A stretch of DNA of 64,000 nt, taken from NCBI RefSeq assembly GCF_001613165.1, contig NZ_BDBV01000024.1, positions 1 to 64,000 of the forward strand, written 5' to 3'. Numbering within the stretch: the stretch's first letter is position 1; each line of letters opens with the position of its first letter. The notes under the pieces are model-generated. The model saw only the letters and a list, made by a program, of their open reading frames with translations, ran no database searches and was not told the DNA's origin. The stretch is from Nocardia mexicana NBRC 108244 (GTDB lineage Bacteria; Actinomycetota; Actinomycetes; Mycobacteriales; Mycobacteriaceae). Position numbers and translations under genes: made by a program. This document shows, one piece after another, positions 28,001 to 35,638 of the stretch.

Positions 28001-28785
28001 CACCAGTCCCCGGACTCCGGGACGTCGGTCTGGTCGCCGAACATCTGTGGCGAGGCCACGGGAAGGTCGGCGTACCAGTCGTAGAACGAGAGCATGGTGC
28101 CGCCCAGCAGCGAGACGAAGCGGGCGCCGGAGGCGTGCGACACCATCGACATCGCCGGGATGGGCGAGAAGCCCGCGATCCGGTCCGGGCCGTAGGTCTT
28201 GATCGTGTGCACGTGTGCGGCGGCGATCAGTTCGGTGGCTTCCTCCCAGGTCGCCCGCACCAGACCACCGTGCCCGCGCGCGGCTTTGTACTGCCGCGCG
28301 GTCTCGGGACTTTCGACGATGGACGCCCAGGCGTCGACCGGATTCCCGGTGCGCGCCTTCGCTTCTCGATACAGTTCGAGTAACACGCCGCGGATGTAGG
28401 GATAGCGCACCCGCGTGGGCGAATAGGTGTACCAGGAGAACGCCGCCCCGCGCGGGCAGCCCCGCGGCTCGTACTCCGGACGGTCCGGGCCCACCGAGGG
28501 ATAGTCGGTCTGCTGAGTCTCCCAGGTGATGATGCCGTCCTTGACATACACCTTCCACGAACACGATCCGGTGCAGTTCACCCCGTGCGTCGAACGCACC
28601 ACCTTGTCATGCGACCAGCGATCCCGATAGAACTCGTCCGCGTCCCGGCCGCCGACCTTGTGCACGGTGCGCAGATCATCGGAAACCTCTGCGTGAGTGA
28701 AGAATCGGCGGGTTCGCACGAGTGCGTCGGTGAACTCGTTGTCGAGCCCGGGACGATGGTCGGGCGGCTCGATGTCGGTACTCAC
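25033..28785 (-). CDS. narG: Respiratory nitrate reductase alpha subunit (molybdenum)
   Basis: A catalytic subunit of 1250 residues that reduces nitrate to nitrite at a molybdo-bis(pyranopterin guanine dinucleotide) centre. The N-terminal FS0 site is HGVNCTGSCSWKVYVKDG with later CPRGAAFSWY. Other conserved parts are GGTMLSFYDWYADLPVASPQ, SNVPVTRTPDAH, NHWFHSDTIYRA and GCQGVNGGGWAHYVGQEKCR. There is no Tat signal, so the active site faces the cytoplasm. A GTG start at 28785 (VSTDIEPPDH) is chosen because GAAGGAGAG lies just upstream. It is 66 bases downstream of narK on the same strand, so narK-narGHJI may be one operon with nitrate uptake first. Confidence 0.95.
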   Translation of the reverse strand: MSTDIEPPDHRPGLDNEFTDALVRTRRFFTHAEVSDDLRTVHKVGGRDADEFYRDRWSHDKVVRSTHGVNCTGSCSWKVYVKDGIITWETQQTDYPSVGPDRPEYEPRGCPRGAAFSWYTYSPTRVRYPYIRGVLLELYREAKARTGNPVDAWASIVESPETARQYKAARGHGGLVRATWEEATELIAAAHVHTIKTYGPDRIAGFSPIPAMSMVSHASGARFVSLLGGTMLSFYDWYADLPVASPQMFGDQTDVPESGDWWDAGYLIMWGSNVPVTRTPDAHWMAEARYRGQKVIAVAPDYADNVKFADEWLPAQPGTDGALALAMGHVILREFFVDRQVPYFTDYVKRYTDLPFLVRLEPEDPGPIRAGNDTTTPRDAYRPGKFLTAADLAEFATEPNAAFKTVLLGDDGNPVAPNGSLGFRYGEDGAGRWNLDLGEVDPLLSAVGSGEVAEVRLPRFDLPDEAVRRGVPVRRVGGHLVTTVFDLLLAQYGVRRDRLPGDWPSGYDDATAPYTPAWQEPITGVPAAAAARIAREFAANAEQSRGRSMILMGAGTNHWFHSDTIYRAFLALTTLTGCQGVNGGGWAHYVGQEKCRPITGWSQLAFGLDWSRPPRQMIQTAYWYLHTDQFRYDRFGVDTLAAAGPGGRWAGMSTADIIAQSARMGWMPSYPTFDRNPLDIADEAERSGVPVAEHVVSELKSGRLRFACEDPDAPQNFPRVLTVWRANLLGSSAKGNEYFLKHLLGTDSSLRAEPAPPGLRPRDVVWRDEAPVGKLDLLLSLDFRMTSTTIFSDVVLPAATWYEKHDLNTTDMHPFVHSFNPAIPPPWQTRTDWQAFQAIGEAFSRLAAEHLGVRRDVVATPLLHDTPDELATPHGVVRDWKTGECEPIPGVTMPKLTVVERDYGAVAAKMGALGPLLDTLGATTKGVTFTVDREIDHLAHKNGTVRGGPAGGRPSLRRDIDACEAILALSGTTNGHLATQGFRKLEQRTGTPLADLAAEHEGKRITFADTQSAPVPVITSPEWSGSETGGRRYSPFTINVERLKPWHTLTGRQHFYLDHDWIAELGEQLPVFRPPLNMTALFSEPAIGQLGEPADGRGTEITVRYLTPHSKWSIHSEYQDNLFMLSLSRGGPTVWMSDLDAAKIGVADNDWIEAVNRNGVVVARAVVSHRMPEGTVYMHHAQDRLVDVPRAETSGKRGGIHNSLTRLLIKPSHLIGGYAQLSFAFNYLGPTGNQRDEVTVIRRRSQEVTY

Positions 28786-28851
28786 GTACTCTCCTTCCAC
28801 CGGACGCGGCCGGTGCATAAATCGCAGTGTGGCAGTCGAATTGGGGGAATC

Positions 28852-30120
28852 TCAGCGAGTTCGGGCCGATGCGGACGGCATCCGGCGACGCACCGCGGTC
28901 GCGGCGAACACGCCGGTTCCCGCGGCCACCACCGCCAATGCCGCCAGGCCCAGTGCATAGCTGTCGTACGCGCCGTACACCGCGCCCATGACCAGCGGCG
29001 GCACGAACCCGCCCAGCCCGCCGGCGGCGCCGACCATTCCGGTCACCGAACCCACCCGCGCCGCCGGGGCAAGCAGCGCGACGAGCGCGAACACGGCGCC
29101 GCTGGCGGCGCCCAGCGCGGCGGCCATGGACAGGAACGCGATCGTGGCGACCGGCAGCAACACCGGTGTGAACGCCTGCGCCGCCGCGGCGGCTGTCACG
29201 ACCGCCATCGACACCGCGAGCACCCGCACCGGGTCGAACCGGTCCGACAGCCAGCCGCCGGTCGGACGCATGACCACGGCCAGCAGCACGAACCCGGCCA
29301 TCCGGGCCGACGCATCCGATTGCGACAGGCCGTAGGCGGTCTTCAGATACGCGGGCAGGTAGACGGAGAAGGCGACGTACCCGCCGAAGGCGACGGCGTA
29401 CAGCAACGCCGCCTGCCAGGTCACCACCATGCGCGCCGTCAGCGCCAACCGGTGCACCAGCGTCTCGGTGGGCACCGCGCGGCCCGGCGCATCGCGCAGG
29501 AAGGCGGCCGCCACCGCGGCGTAGATCGCCAGCGCCGCCGCGGTCACCAGGAACGGGGTGGCCACATCACCCGCGTCCACGAGCTGCACGGTCGTCAGCG
29601 CGCTGATGGCGGTGCCGCCCATCCCGGCCCCGAATACGCCGATCGCCAAGCCACGGCGCCGCGGCGGGAACCAGGCGTTGACGAACGGCACGCCGATCGC
29701 GAACGCGGTACCACCGATACCGAGGAAGAACCCGCCGATCAGCAGCGCGAGCAGCGAACCGTGGTCGACGAGGCCGATATACAGCACCGGCACGATCGTG
29801 GCGGCCGACACCAGCGGGAACATCACCCTGCCGCCGAACCGATCGGTCAACGCTCCCACCGGGATTCGGCCGAGCGACCCGACGACGACCGGCACGGCCA
29901 CCAGCAGCGCCTGCTGAAAGGCCGTGAGCCCCAGCGAATCCTTGAACAACGGCCCCAGCGGGCTCAGCAATGCCCAGGCCCAGAAATTGATCGCGAACCC
30001 CAGCGTCGCCAGCGCCAGCATGATGCCGCGGGATCCCGGGCGGGGCGTCATGGCTCCGCGCCCGGGGTCCGGGAGCGGCTGTCCGGTAGGCATCTCGATG
30101 CTGTGGTCGGTCGTGCTCAT
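28852..30120 (-). CDS. narK: Nitrate/nitrite transporter
   Basis: A 422-residue major-facilitator protein of the NNP family with about twelve membrane segments. The N-terminal motif is LGFAINFWAWALLSPLGPLF. The GALTDRFGGR loop, VPFVNAWFPPRRRGLAIGVF and GGLGGFVPPLVMGAVYG carry the Gly-rich nitrate signatures, and Arg residues in RIPVGALTDR and RPTGGWLSDR occupy expected substrate-binding positions. It imports nitrate and probably exports nitrite for the adjacent nitrate reductase. The ATG at 30120 follows GGAGAG by 8 bases; a GTG six bases earlier is less likely. A DosR-like box lies about 104 bases upstream, as for narK2 in Mycobacterium tuberculosis. Confidence 0.92.
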   Translation of the reverse strand: MSTTDHSIEMPTGQPLPDPGRGAMTPRPGSRGIMLALATLGFAINFWAWALLSPLGPLFKDSLGLTAFQQALLVAVPVVVGSLGRIPVGALTDRFGGRVMFPLVSAATIVPVLYIGLVDHGSLLALLIGGFFLGIGGTAFAIGVPFVNAWFPPRRRGLAIGVFGAGMGGTAISALTTVQLVDAGDVATPFLVTAAALAIYAAVAAAFLRDAPGRAVPTETLVHRLALTARMVVTWQAALLYAVAFGGYVAFSVYLPAYLKTAYGLSQSDASARMAGFVLLAVVMRPTGGWLSDRFDPVRVLAVSMAVVTAAAAAQAFTPVLLPVATIAFLSMAAALGAASGAVFALVALLAPAARVGSVTGMVGAAGGLGGFVPPLVMGAVYGAYDSYALGLAALAVVAAGTGVFAATAVRRRMPSASARTR

Positions 30121-30223
30121 GGCCACATCTCTCCACTCGTCCGAATGCCGCCTTGTCCGGCGGCACCCCGAGCATCCATCGGGGGAGTTACGAGCCAGTA
30201 GGGTCGACCGATTTCACCCGGAA

Positions 30224-30237
30224 TGACCATCGGCCCT
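30224..30237. promoter_or_regulatory. DosR-like box between narK and a small membrane protein
   Basis: TGACCATCGGCCCT. It lies in the divergent intergenic region and could serve narK (104 bases) or the gene at 30446. Confidence 0.5.
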
Positions 30238-30445
30238 ACGGCGCTCCTCGTACTTCCCACGCTTTCCGCCCTCAAACCCGCCTCGCCGCCGGGACCGGAC
30301 ACGGCACTGCCTGGTAACGGTCGGGCAAACCCGGCCCCGCGCGGTGCCGTTGGTACCGCGCGCCGGTGGCGATGGGCCCTGCTCCCGGAGGCCCCGACGA
30401 GAGCAACCTGAACGTGATGTCCGTTATCGAAAAGGAGGCCCGGCG

Positions 30446-30640
30446 ATGAGAACGGACCCGAACCGCTCCCCACTGCGTGAGCGGGATCTGCTGATGGCCG
30501 TCGTCGGAATTGTCACGGTGCTGGTGGTGGGTGCGCTGGTTGCGCTGGGGCTGCTGCACTTCGGATTTCTCGTCGTGACTCTCGGCGCGGTGGCCGGTGT
30601 GATCCTGGTGCGGCTGGCGGAGTCCGGCCGCTGGTCGTGA
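30446..30640 (+). CDS. Small two-helix membrane protein
   Basis: A 64-residue protein of unknown function. A charged N-terminus (MRTDPNRSPLRERD) is followed by two hydrophobic segments (LLMAVVGIVTVLVVGALVAL and FLVVTLGAVAGVILVRLA), and it ends in ESGRWS. The ATG at 30446 follows AAAGGAGG by 7 bases, an excellent ribosome-binding site. It is divergent from narK and convergent with another small membrane protein (30920-31108) that also ends in GRWS. It may be a dormancy-regulon accessory protein, by position only. Confidence 0.7.
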   Translation: MRTDPNRSPLRERDLLMAVVGIVTVLVVGALVALGLLHFGFLVVTLGAVAGVILVRLAESGRWS

Positions 30641-30919
30641 GCGTCGGCCGCGGAGGTGCCGAGATGCTCTGACACGTCCACGCCTACGTGTGGGGCCCTG
30701 TCGTCAGCGCGCCCGTATTTCGTCCTCCCAGCTGTGGGCGGCCGCTATGAAGGTATCGGTCTGGTGCCCCAACGGCGGTGTCACGGAGCGTGAGGTAGTC
30801 GTCGGGGCCTGATCGGCGGGGTCGGATGTGACGAGCCGCCGCGGTACCTCGGACCGCGTGCCGTTCGCCATCGAATTGTTCGGCGACGAAACGCCGCCGT
30901 CGGCCGGCAACCTTCCCGG
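30641..30919. other. Intergenic region between convergent small membrane genes
   Basis: No supported gene. A minus-strand frame (30704-30910) ends LGHQTDTFIAAAHSWEDEIR, which reads like protein but has no good start. It could be a remnant. Confidence 0.35.
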
Positions 30920-31108
30920 TCAGCTCCACCGCCCGTGTACGCGGGGCGCGGGGCGGTCGTCGGTGCGCATCGCGAACAGCAGCAGCACGACGCCGGCGGC
31001 GCCCATCAGGGCGCACAGCAGCACGGCAGGTAACGCCGCGATGAGCGCGAGTGCGGCGAGCAGGACCGTCAGTGCGATCACACAGAGCGGTGCGTAACGA
31101 ATCATCAT
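30920..31108 (-). CDS. Small two-helix membrane protein ending GRWS
   Basis: A 62-residue hydrophobic protein of unknown function: MMIRYAPLCVIALTVLLAAL and LPAVLLCALMGAAGVVLLLF form two membrane helices, then a basic tail DDRPAPRVHGRWS. The start at 31108 (two consecutive Met codons) lies about 8 bases after GAAGGGA. It shares layout and the C-terminal GRWS with the convergent protein at 30446-30640, though the helices are only generally similar. A possible small gene (31138-31302) lies 29 bases upstream on the same strand. Confidence 0.65.
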   Translation of the reverse strand: MMIRYAPLCVIALTVLLAALALIAALPAVLLCALMGAAGVVLLLFAMRTDDRPAPRVHGRWS

Positions 31109-31137
31109 GGCCGAGAATCCCTTCCGCGCTGGTTCCG

Positions 31138-31302
31138 TCAGCTCCTGCCCGAACCGGGCAGCCCCTCGGGCCGCGGGATGCGATGGGCATGCTGAGCCGC
31201 GGATACCCAGCGAGCGGTGTCGCATTCGCCGCCCGGCAGCTCGCGGGTGGAGCCCTGGGCCGACGCGAAGATCACCGCGGTACGAGATGTGTTCGTCTCC
31301 AT
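31138..31302 (-). CDS. Possible small hypothetical protein
   Basis: A 54-codon frame starting METNTSRTAV, continuing ELPGGECDTARWVSAAQHAH and ending with basic Pro/Gly residues. GGAGG lies 9 bases before the ATG. It sits 29 bases upstream of the small membrane protein gene, and a DosR-like element lies 59 bases upstream. No family is recognised, and no signal peptide or membrane segment is seen. The short length keeps this uncertain. Confidence 0.4.
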   Translation of the reverse strand: METNTSRTAVIFASAQGSTRELPGGECDTARWVSAAQHAHRIPRPEGLPGSGRS

Positions 31303-31690
31303 GCCCCGAGCCTCCGCCCGCCCTGCTCGGCTGGTGAGAGGCGACGTACCTGAGGGCGCCGGGACCAACGTCATCCGCAAGGGAGCGCGAGAGGTGCGGG
31401 CACGCGGCAGTTCCCGCCCCGCATGACCGCGCCCCCCACGAGCACAGCGGGCTGGGGAGCGGTATCGGGATGCGGTCGAAATCCCCTCGGCCATAGAGGC
31501 GTTCGGACATGCCCTCGGGAGTAGCGGATGTTTCGGCGGCGGTGACGAACGGCCCTGCCCAGGATGCCGCGGCCACGGTGTCATTGAGGCGCAACGTATC
31601 CCGCCGGTCGGTTTCCACGCGGCCGACGGTTGTGTCCGAGGTTTCGCGGCACGCCCGGAGGGCGCGCGCCGATGGAGTAGAGGAGAGCAT
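31303..31690. other. Intergenic region upstream of the glycosyltransferase
   Basis: No supported gene. It holds the divergent promoters of the small minus-strand genes and of the glycosyltransferase, whose ribosome-binding site GGAGAGGAG lies just before 31691. A DosR-like element is at 31361-31374. Confidence 0.4.
31361..31374. promoter_or_regulatory. Weaker DosR-like element
   Basis: GGGACCAACGTCAT keeps GGGACC and the CG-C positions. It lies 59 bases before the possible gene at 31302 (minus) and about 315 before the glycosyltransferase. Confidence 0.35.
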
Positions 31691-32752
31691 ATGCGCATCG
31701 GTTTGATCGCGCCGCCCTGGGTGCCGGTTCCACCGCCGGCGTACGGCGGCACCGAGGCGGTGGTCGACAACCTGGCCCGCGGGCTGGCCGCGCTCGGGCA
31801 CGAGGTACGGCTGTTCACCGTGGGCGAGTCGACCTGCCCGGTGCGGCGGGAACACCTGTACGAGCGGCCCTTCACCCCGATCGGCGTGGCGGTGCCGGAG
31901 GCCGCGCACGTGCTGGCGGCCTACGACGCACTCGCCGATGTCGACATCATTCACGACCACACCGCGCTCGGCCCGCTGATCGGGCCGCGCGAGGACGGAC
32001 CGCCGGTGGTGAGCACCTGCCACGGGCCGTTCGACGAGATGAACCACCGCAATATCGCGGCCTTCGCCGACCGAGTATGGGTGGTGGCGATCTCCCACGC
32101 GCAGAAGCGATTCGGAGCGCCGATCCCGATCTCGGCGGTGATCCACCACGGCATCGATCTCGACACCTACCGCTACGGCGACGGCGGTGGGGGATACCTG
32201 ATGTGGATCGGGCGTATGTGCGCCGACAAGGGTCCGCATCGGGCGCTCGAGGTCGCGCGCGCGGCGGGCCGGAAGTTGGTGATGGTGAGCAAGATTCGAG
32301 AAGACGCGGAGCGCGCGTTCTACGAGCAGCAGGTCCGGCCGCTGCTGGGTTCCGGGGATCCCGAGCCGCTGGAACTGCCCGCGGCCGAGCGGGTTCGGCT
32401 GCTGCGCCGCGCGGATGCACTGCTCAATCCGATCGACTGGCCGGAACCGTTCGGTCTGGTGATGGCCGAGGCATTGGCCTGCGGCACACCGGTTCTCGCG
32501 TTCCCGCACGGCGCGGCACCGGAGATCGTCGACCATGGGCGGACCGGTTTCCTGTGCGCGGATCGCGCGGCAATGCGGGAGGCGGTCGAGCGGATCGCGT
32601 CGATCGACCGGCGTGCTTGCCGCGCCGCGGTCGAACGGCGATTCTCCCTGGCGCGCATGGCGCGCGATCACGTCGCCCTCTATCAGCGGATCCTGCACAG
32701 CACCCGTCGTCCTTCGATACGCGGCGTGGTGGCGGCGACCGGGGTGGCGTAA
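31691..32752 (+). CDS. GT4-family glycosyltransferase
   Basis: A 353-residue GT-B glycosyltransferase. The N-terminal acceptor domain starts MRIGLIAPPWVPVPPPAYGG and TEAVVDNLARGLAALGHEV. The C-terminal donor domain has LMWIGRMCADKGPHRALEVA, NPIDWPEPFGLVMAEALACG (the conserved E-x7-E element) and TPVLAFPHGAAPEIVDHGRT. Such proteins transfer a sugar from a nucleotide donor to a lipid, glycan or small molecule; neither can be told here. GGAGAGGAG precedes the ATG. It stands alone on the plus strand, between the small membrane genes and a DUF1918 cluster. Confidence 0.85.
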   Translation: MRIGLIAPPWVPVPPPAYGGTEAVVDNLARGLAALGHEVRLFTVGESTCPVRREHLYERPFTPIGVAVPEAAHVLAAYDALADVDIIHDHTALGPLIGPREDGPPVVSTCHGPFDEMNHRNIAAFADRVWVVAISHAQKRFGAPIPISAVIHHGIDLDTYRYGDGGGGYLMWIGRMCADKGPHRALEVARAAGRKLVMVSKIREDAERAFYEQQVRPLLGSGDPEPLELPAAERVRLLRRADALLNPIDWPEPFGLVMAEALACGTPVLAFPHGAAPEIVDHGRTGFLCADRAAMREAVERIASIDRRACRAAVERRFSLARMARDHVALYQRILHSTRRPSIRGVVAATGVA

Positions 32753-32793
32753 CCGTGGCGGCGAGGGCACCGGTCCGATGCCCTTGCCGCCGT

Positions 32794-32807
32794 GGACCTA
32801 TGGCCCT
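32794..32807 (+). promoter_or_regulatory. DosR-like box upstream of the DUF1918 cluster
   Basis: GGACCTATGGCCCT, 66 bases before the ATG at 32873. Confidence 0.5.
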
Positions 32808-32872
32808 GTCCGGGCAAGCCGAGCGTCGAGATCATCGATTGATCACCGGATGACGATGAGGAGTGCGCGGTT

Positions 32873-33127
32873 ATGCGAGCGAAAGCGGGGGACTGGCTGG
32901 TCGTGGAGGGTCGCGCGGTCGGTGGCACCGTGCGGCGCGGCCTGATCGAGGAGGTCCGGGGCGCCGGCGGCGGCCCGCCGTTCCTCGTGCACTGGTCGGA
33001 TACCGGGCATCGCGCCCTGACCTTTCCGGGACCCGACGCCCACGTCCTGAGCGCCGAGGACCTGCGCGCCCAGGAGCGGGCCGCCGAGGCGCGCTTCCTG
33101 CCGGGACTCGGTGGGCAAACACGCTGA
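32873..33127 (+). CDS. DUF1918 small protein
   Basis: An 84-residue protein of the DUF1918 family. The start MRAKAGDWLVVEGRAVGGTV and the HWSDTGHRALTFPGPDAHV segment are the family hallmarks, forming a small SH3-like beta barrel by analogy. Actinobacterial genomes carry several copies, often near stress genes; no biochemical role is established. The ATG at 32873 is preceded by a GAGGAG-like site (GATGAGGAG). A DosR-like box lies 66 bases upstream. It heads a compact cluster with a 29-residue membrane peptide, a glyoxalase-fold protein and a membrane protein. Confidence 0.8.
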   Translation: MRAKAGDWLVVEGRAVGGTVRRGLIEEVRGAGGGPPFLVHWSDTGHRALTFPGPDAHVLSAEDLRAQERAAEARFLPGLGGQTR

Positions 33128-33143
33128 GGTGGAAGGGGTTTCG

Positions 33144-33233
33144 ATGGACATCATGTGGATCATCCCGCTCATCGCGGTCGTCAGTTGCGTCATCATCGTG
33201 GTGGGATTCGTCATGGGCTTCCCCGACAAGTGA
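33144..33233 (+). CDS. Very short membrane peptide (29 residues)
   Basis: MDIMWIIPLIAVVSCVIIVV followed by GFVMGFPDK: a single hydrophobic helix with a short polar tail. GGAAGGGG lies 6 bases before the ATG, a good ribosome-binding site. It lies 16 bases after the DUF1918 gene and 30 bases before the next gene, so it is placed like a real operon member. No function is known. A similar 30-residue one-helix peptide occurs at 47485-47577. Confidence 0.55.
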   Translation: MDIMWIIPLIAVVSCVIIVVGFVMGFPDK

Positions 33234-33263
33234 TCTCTCGGCGAATCGAAGAAAGGCGAAACC

Positions 33264-33620
33264 ATGAACCATCCCGTTGTGCATTGGGAGATCGGCGGGC
33301 CGGATGCGGCGGCTCTGCGCGAGTTCTACGGTAAGGCGTTCGGCTGGACCATGACCACCGCCGATCCCGCCTACACGCTGGTCGACGCGGTCGATCAGGG
33401 GTTGGGTGGTGGCATCATGCAGACCACGGAGGGTATACCGCCGTACGTGACGGTCTATATCCGTACCGGGGATCTGGAGGCCAAGCTCGCCGAGCTCGAG
33501 GAACTCGGCGGCACCGTGGTCGTGCCGCCGACCGTCATCGCCGACACGATGTCGTTCGCGTTGTTCACCGATCCCGGTGGCGCGGTCGTGGGCCTGTTGC
33601 AGGACGACGCGGCCCGCTGA
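33264..33620 (+). CDS. VOC/glyoxalase-fold protein
   Basis: A 118-residue single-domain protein of the vicinal oxygen chelate superfamily. It opens VVHWEIGGPDAAALREFYGK (beta-alpha-beta start), continues FGWTMTTADPAYTLVD and ends FALFTDPGGAVVGLLQ, the usual metal-site glutamate position being replaced by non-ligand residues. Many such proteins are small-molecule binding or dioxygenase-like; the substrate is unknown. The ATG follows GAAAGG. It is in the DUF1918 cluster on the plus strand. Confidence 0.8.
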   Translation: MNHPVVHWEIGGPDAAALREFYGKAFGWTMTTADPAYTLVDAVDQGLGGGIMQTTEGIPPYVTVYIRTGDLEAKLAELEELGGTVVVPPTVIADTMSFALFTDPGGAVVGLLQDDAAR

Positions 33621-33641
33621 GGGCGCGAACACGCGCGTGCC

Positions 33642-34226
33642 GTGAATTCGATGCTGCCGTATCTGGCCTTCATCGCGGTGGTATTCGCGGTGAATCTGAT
33701 GCCGGCGTTCGGTCCTCCCACCGCCCTGGTGGTGGTGTTGCTGAAGCTGAACTGGCAGCTGGAGCCGGTCGCCGTCGTCATCCTCGGCGCGTTCGCCGCG
33801 GGCGCCGGTCGTTATCTGCTCGCGCGGGCCACATTCCGTCTTCGCGGCCGCCTCAGCGCGCGTCGCAAGGCGAGTTTGCAGGCCGCCGCCGATTACGTCA
33901 CCGGACGCCGTTACCGTTCGCTGGCCGGGCTCGTACTGTTCCTGATTTCCCCGCTGCCGTCGGCGCAAATGTTCGAGGGGGCCGGGCTGATGGGCGTGCG
34001 CCTGCTTCCGATAACCGCCGCGCACATCGGCGGCAGGCTCGTCAGTTTCTCGTTCTACGTCAGTGTCACCGCCGTCGCCGAGCGAAATCTCGGCGACGCG
34101 TTCCTGGACTCGCTCACCTCGCCCGTCGGCGTCGCCGTGCAGGTCACGCTGCTCGCCGCCGTCGTCCTGCTCGCCCGGATCGATTGGACGAAGTACCTGC
34201 CGGGCGTGGCGAAGCCGCAGCAGTGA
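33642..34226 (+). CDS. Integral membrane protein of unknown function
   Basis: A 194-residue protein with about five hydrophobic segments: LPYLAFIAVVFAVNLMPAFG, LEPVAVVILGAFAAGAGRYL, RSLAGLVLFLISPLPSAQMF and GVAVQVTLLAAVVLLARIDW. The PPTALVVVLL and FLISPLPSAQMF stretches resemble small-multidrug or DedA/VTT-like membrane proteins, but I cannot place it confidently. Start codons GTG 33642 or ATG 33651 are both possible. It is the last gene of the DUF1918 cluster, 21 bases after the VOC gene. Confidence 0.65.
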   Translation: MNSMLPYLAFIAVVFAVNLMPAFGPPTALVVVLLKLNWQLEPVAVVILGAFAAGAGRYLLARATFRLRGRLSARRKASLQAAADYVTGRRYRSLAGLVLFLISPLPSAQMFEGAGLMGVRLLPITAAHIGGRLVSFSFYVSVTAVAERNLGDAFLDSLTSPVGVAVQVTLLAAVVLLARIDWTKYLPGVAKPQQ

Positions 34227-34341
34227 CCATCGCGCCGCGGTTTGCGCGGGCGATCCCACATCTGCACGGCGGCGCCCTCGAACTCAGCGCCGATCCGGCC
34301 CGGGTGGGGTAGGCCGATCAGCGCACGCGGTGGTAGCCGAG

Positions 34342-34779
34342 CTACGGCGCTCCCTCGAGCACAGCCTTGATATCGGAAAGTCGTTGCAGGAGGCGGGGAC
34401 GCATGCGTCGCTCGACGAACCGGCTCAGCCATCGGACGGGCTTTCGTGTCCGCACGGTTTCGCGATGGTGCAGGACGCTGCCCGCGGCGACCGGCTCGAT
34501 TTCGTAGCTCAGCCTCCCGATAAGCCACCGGCTGTGGAAGGTCATGCCGAGCCGGTGCGGCGGATCGGCGGCGGTGACGACGCTCTCCACGTGGAACCAG
34601 CAGCCCGGCGCGACCTTCACCCATTCGTGCCAACGGGTACCGGTTGTCGTCGGGCCGGTGGGCTCCTTGATCATGCGTACCTCGGCGCTGCGAGGTATCG
34701 GTTCGAAGTCCTGGATATCGGCGAGCATCGCGTAGACCGCCGCCGGTGGGCGCCCGATGGCCACCGATAGATCGATCAT
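34342..34779 (-). CDS. SRPBCC-fold (polyketide cyclase-like) protein
   Basis: A 145-residue START/Bet v1-like protein. The opening MIDLSVAIGRPPAAVYAMLA and DIQDFEPIPRSAEVRMIKEP, then WHEWVKVAPGCWFHVESVV and LSYEIEPVAAGSVLHHRETV, follow the SRPBCC pattern of small lipid or polyketide binding proteins. No catalytic residues can be inferred. The ATG at 34779 is chosen because the fold begins there. It is divergent from the DUF4389 gene, and a strong DosR-like box lies 58 bases upstream in the shared region. Confidence 0.75.
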   Translation of the reverse strand: MIDLSVAIGRPPAAVYAMLADIQDFEPIPRSAEVRMIKEPTGPTTTGTRWHEWVKVAPGCWFHVESVVTAADPPHRLGMTFHSRWLIGRLSYEIEPVAAGSVLHHRETVRTRKPVRWLSRFVERRMRPRLLQRLSDIKAVLEGAP

Positions 34780-34836
34780 GGGTGCATCGTGGGGCGATCG
34801 AGCGGGCGGGGACAGGGTCGAATGTCCGGTCGTATT

Positions 34837-34854
34837 GCGACTTTCAGTCCCGAA
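34837..34854. promoter_or_regulatory. DosR-like box between SRPBCC and DUF4389 genes
   Basis: GCGACTTTCAGTCCCGAA; its complement reads TTCGGGACTGAAAGTCGC, matching the full mycobacterial DosR consensus in the left half and AGTC in the right. It lies 58 bases from the minus-strand start and 104 from the plus-strand start. Confidence 0.65.
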
Positions 34855-34957
34855 GAAGACTTCCCAGCACCCTTCGCACCCGCCGGGACGCGCGTGATCC
34901 TGGATCGACGGGGCTTGCAGCACCCGTTGTACCGCGATCCGCTGAGGAGTGTCGACC

Positions 34958-35638
34958 ATGAATCCCGAAGGCTCACCCGGTTACCCGGTCGCCGTGCGCG
35001 GCGAACTGGACGAATCGTTGTCGCGCTGGCTGTGGCTGGTGAAATGGCTGCTGGCCATCCCGCACTTCATCGTGCTGTTCTTCCTGTGGATCGCGTTCGT
35101 CGTGCTCACGGTGGTCGCCGGCGTCGCGATCCTGTTCACCGGCCGCTATCCGCGTGCGCTCTTCGATTTCAATGTCGGGGTGATGCGTTGGTCGTGGCGG
35201 GTCCAGTTCTATTCGTACGCGGCCCTGGGCACCGACAGATACCCGCCGTTCACCTTGCGCCCCACCGACTATCCCGCCGATCTGCAGGTGGACTACCCGG
35301 AGCGGTTGTCGCGTGGCCTGGTACTGGTCAAGTGGTGGCTGCTGGCCATCCCGCACTACCTCGTCGTGGGCGCGATGATCGGGGGCGGGGTGTCGTTCGG
35401 CAAGGAGAACGACAACACCACCGTGCCCCTGTTGGGCGTCCTCGTTCTCATCGCGGCGGTGGCGCTGCTGTTCACGGCCCGGTACCCGCGGCGGCTCTTC
35501 GATTTCGTCGTCGGCATCAACCGCTGGCTGTACCGGGTGCTGGCCTACGCCGCCCTGATGCGTGACGAGTATCCGCCCTTCCGTCTCGATCAGGGGCCCT
35601 CCGAACCGGGCGAAGGGACACGGGCCGCAGCTTCGTGA
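34958..35638 (+). CDS. DUF4389 membrane protein
   Basis: A 226-residue membrane protein with an internal duplication. Each half has a YPV/YPADL start, then [20 protein letters not shown] or [20 protein letters not shown], a membrane segment, and [16 protein letters not shown] or [16 protein letters not shown], followed by a YPPF motif. This is the DUF4389 pattern, common in actinobacteria and without known function. The ATG at 34958 follows GAGGAG by 8 bases. Its 3' end overlaps the convergent kshA by 49 bases. Confidence 0.85.
   Translation: MNPEGSPGYPVAVRGELDESLSRWLWLVKWLLAIPHFIVLFFLWIAFVVLTVVAGVAILFTGRYPRALFDFNVGVMRWSWRVQFYSYAALGTDRYPPFTLRPTDYPADLQVDYPERLSRGLVLVKWWLLAIPHYLVVGAMIGGGVSFGKENDNTTVPLLGVLVLIAAVALLFTARYPRRLFDFVVGINRWLYRVLAYAALMRDEYPPFRLDQGPSEPGEGTRAAAS

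Noticed and set aside
25966..28383. Long plus-strand frame opposite narG
   Set aside because: Shadow of the narG coding strand; no start signal and Gly/Arg/His-rich non-protein sequence.
28585..30201. Long plus-strand frame opposite narK
   Set aside because: Shadow of narK in GC-rich DNA; highly repetitive Arg/His/Gln composition.
30686..30700. GGGGCCCTGTCGTC as another DosR-like box
   Set aside because: The GC-rich match lacks the ACYTTC core and is likely by chance; it sits at the end of converging genes.
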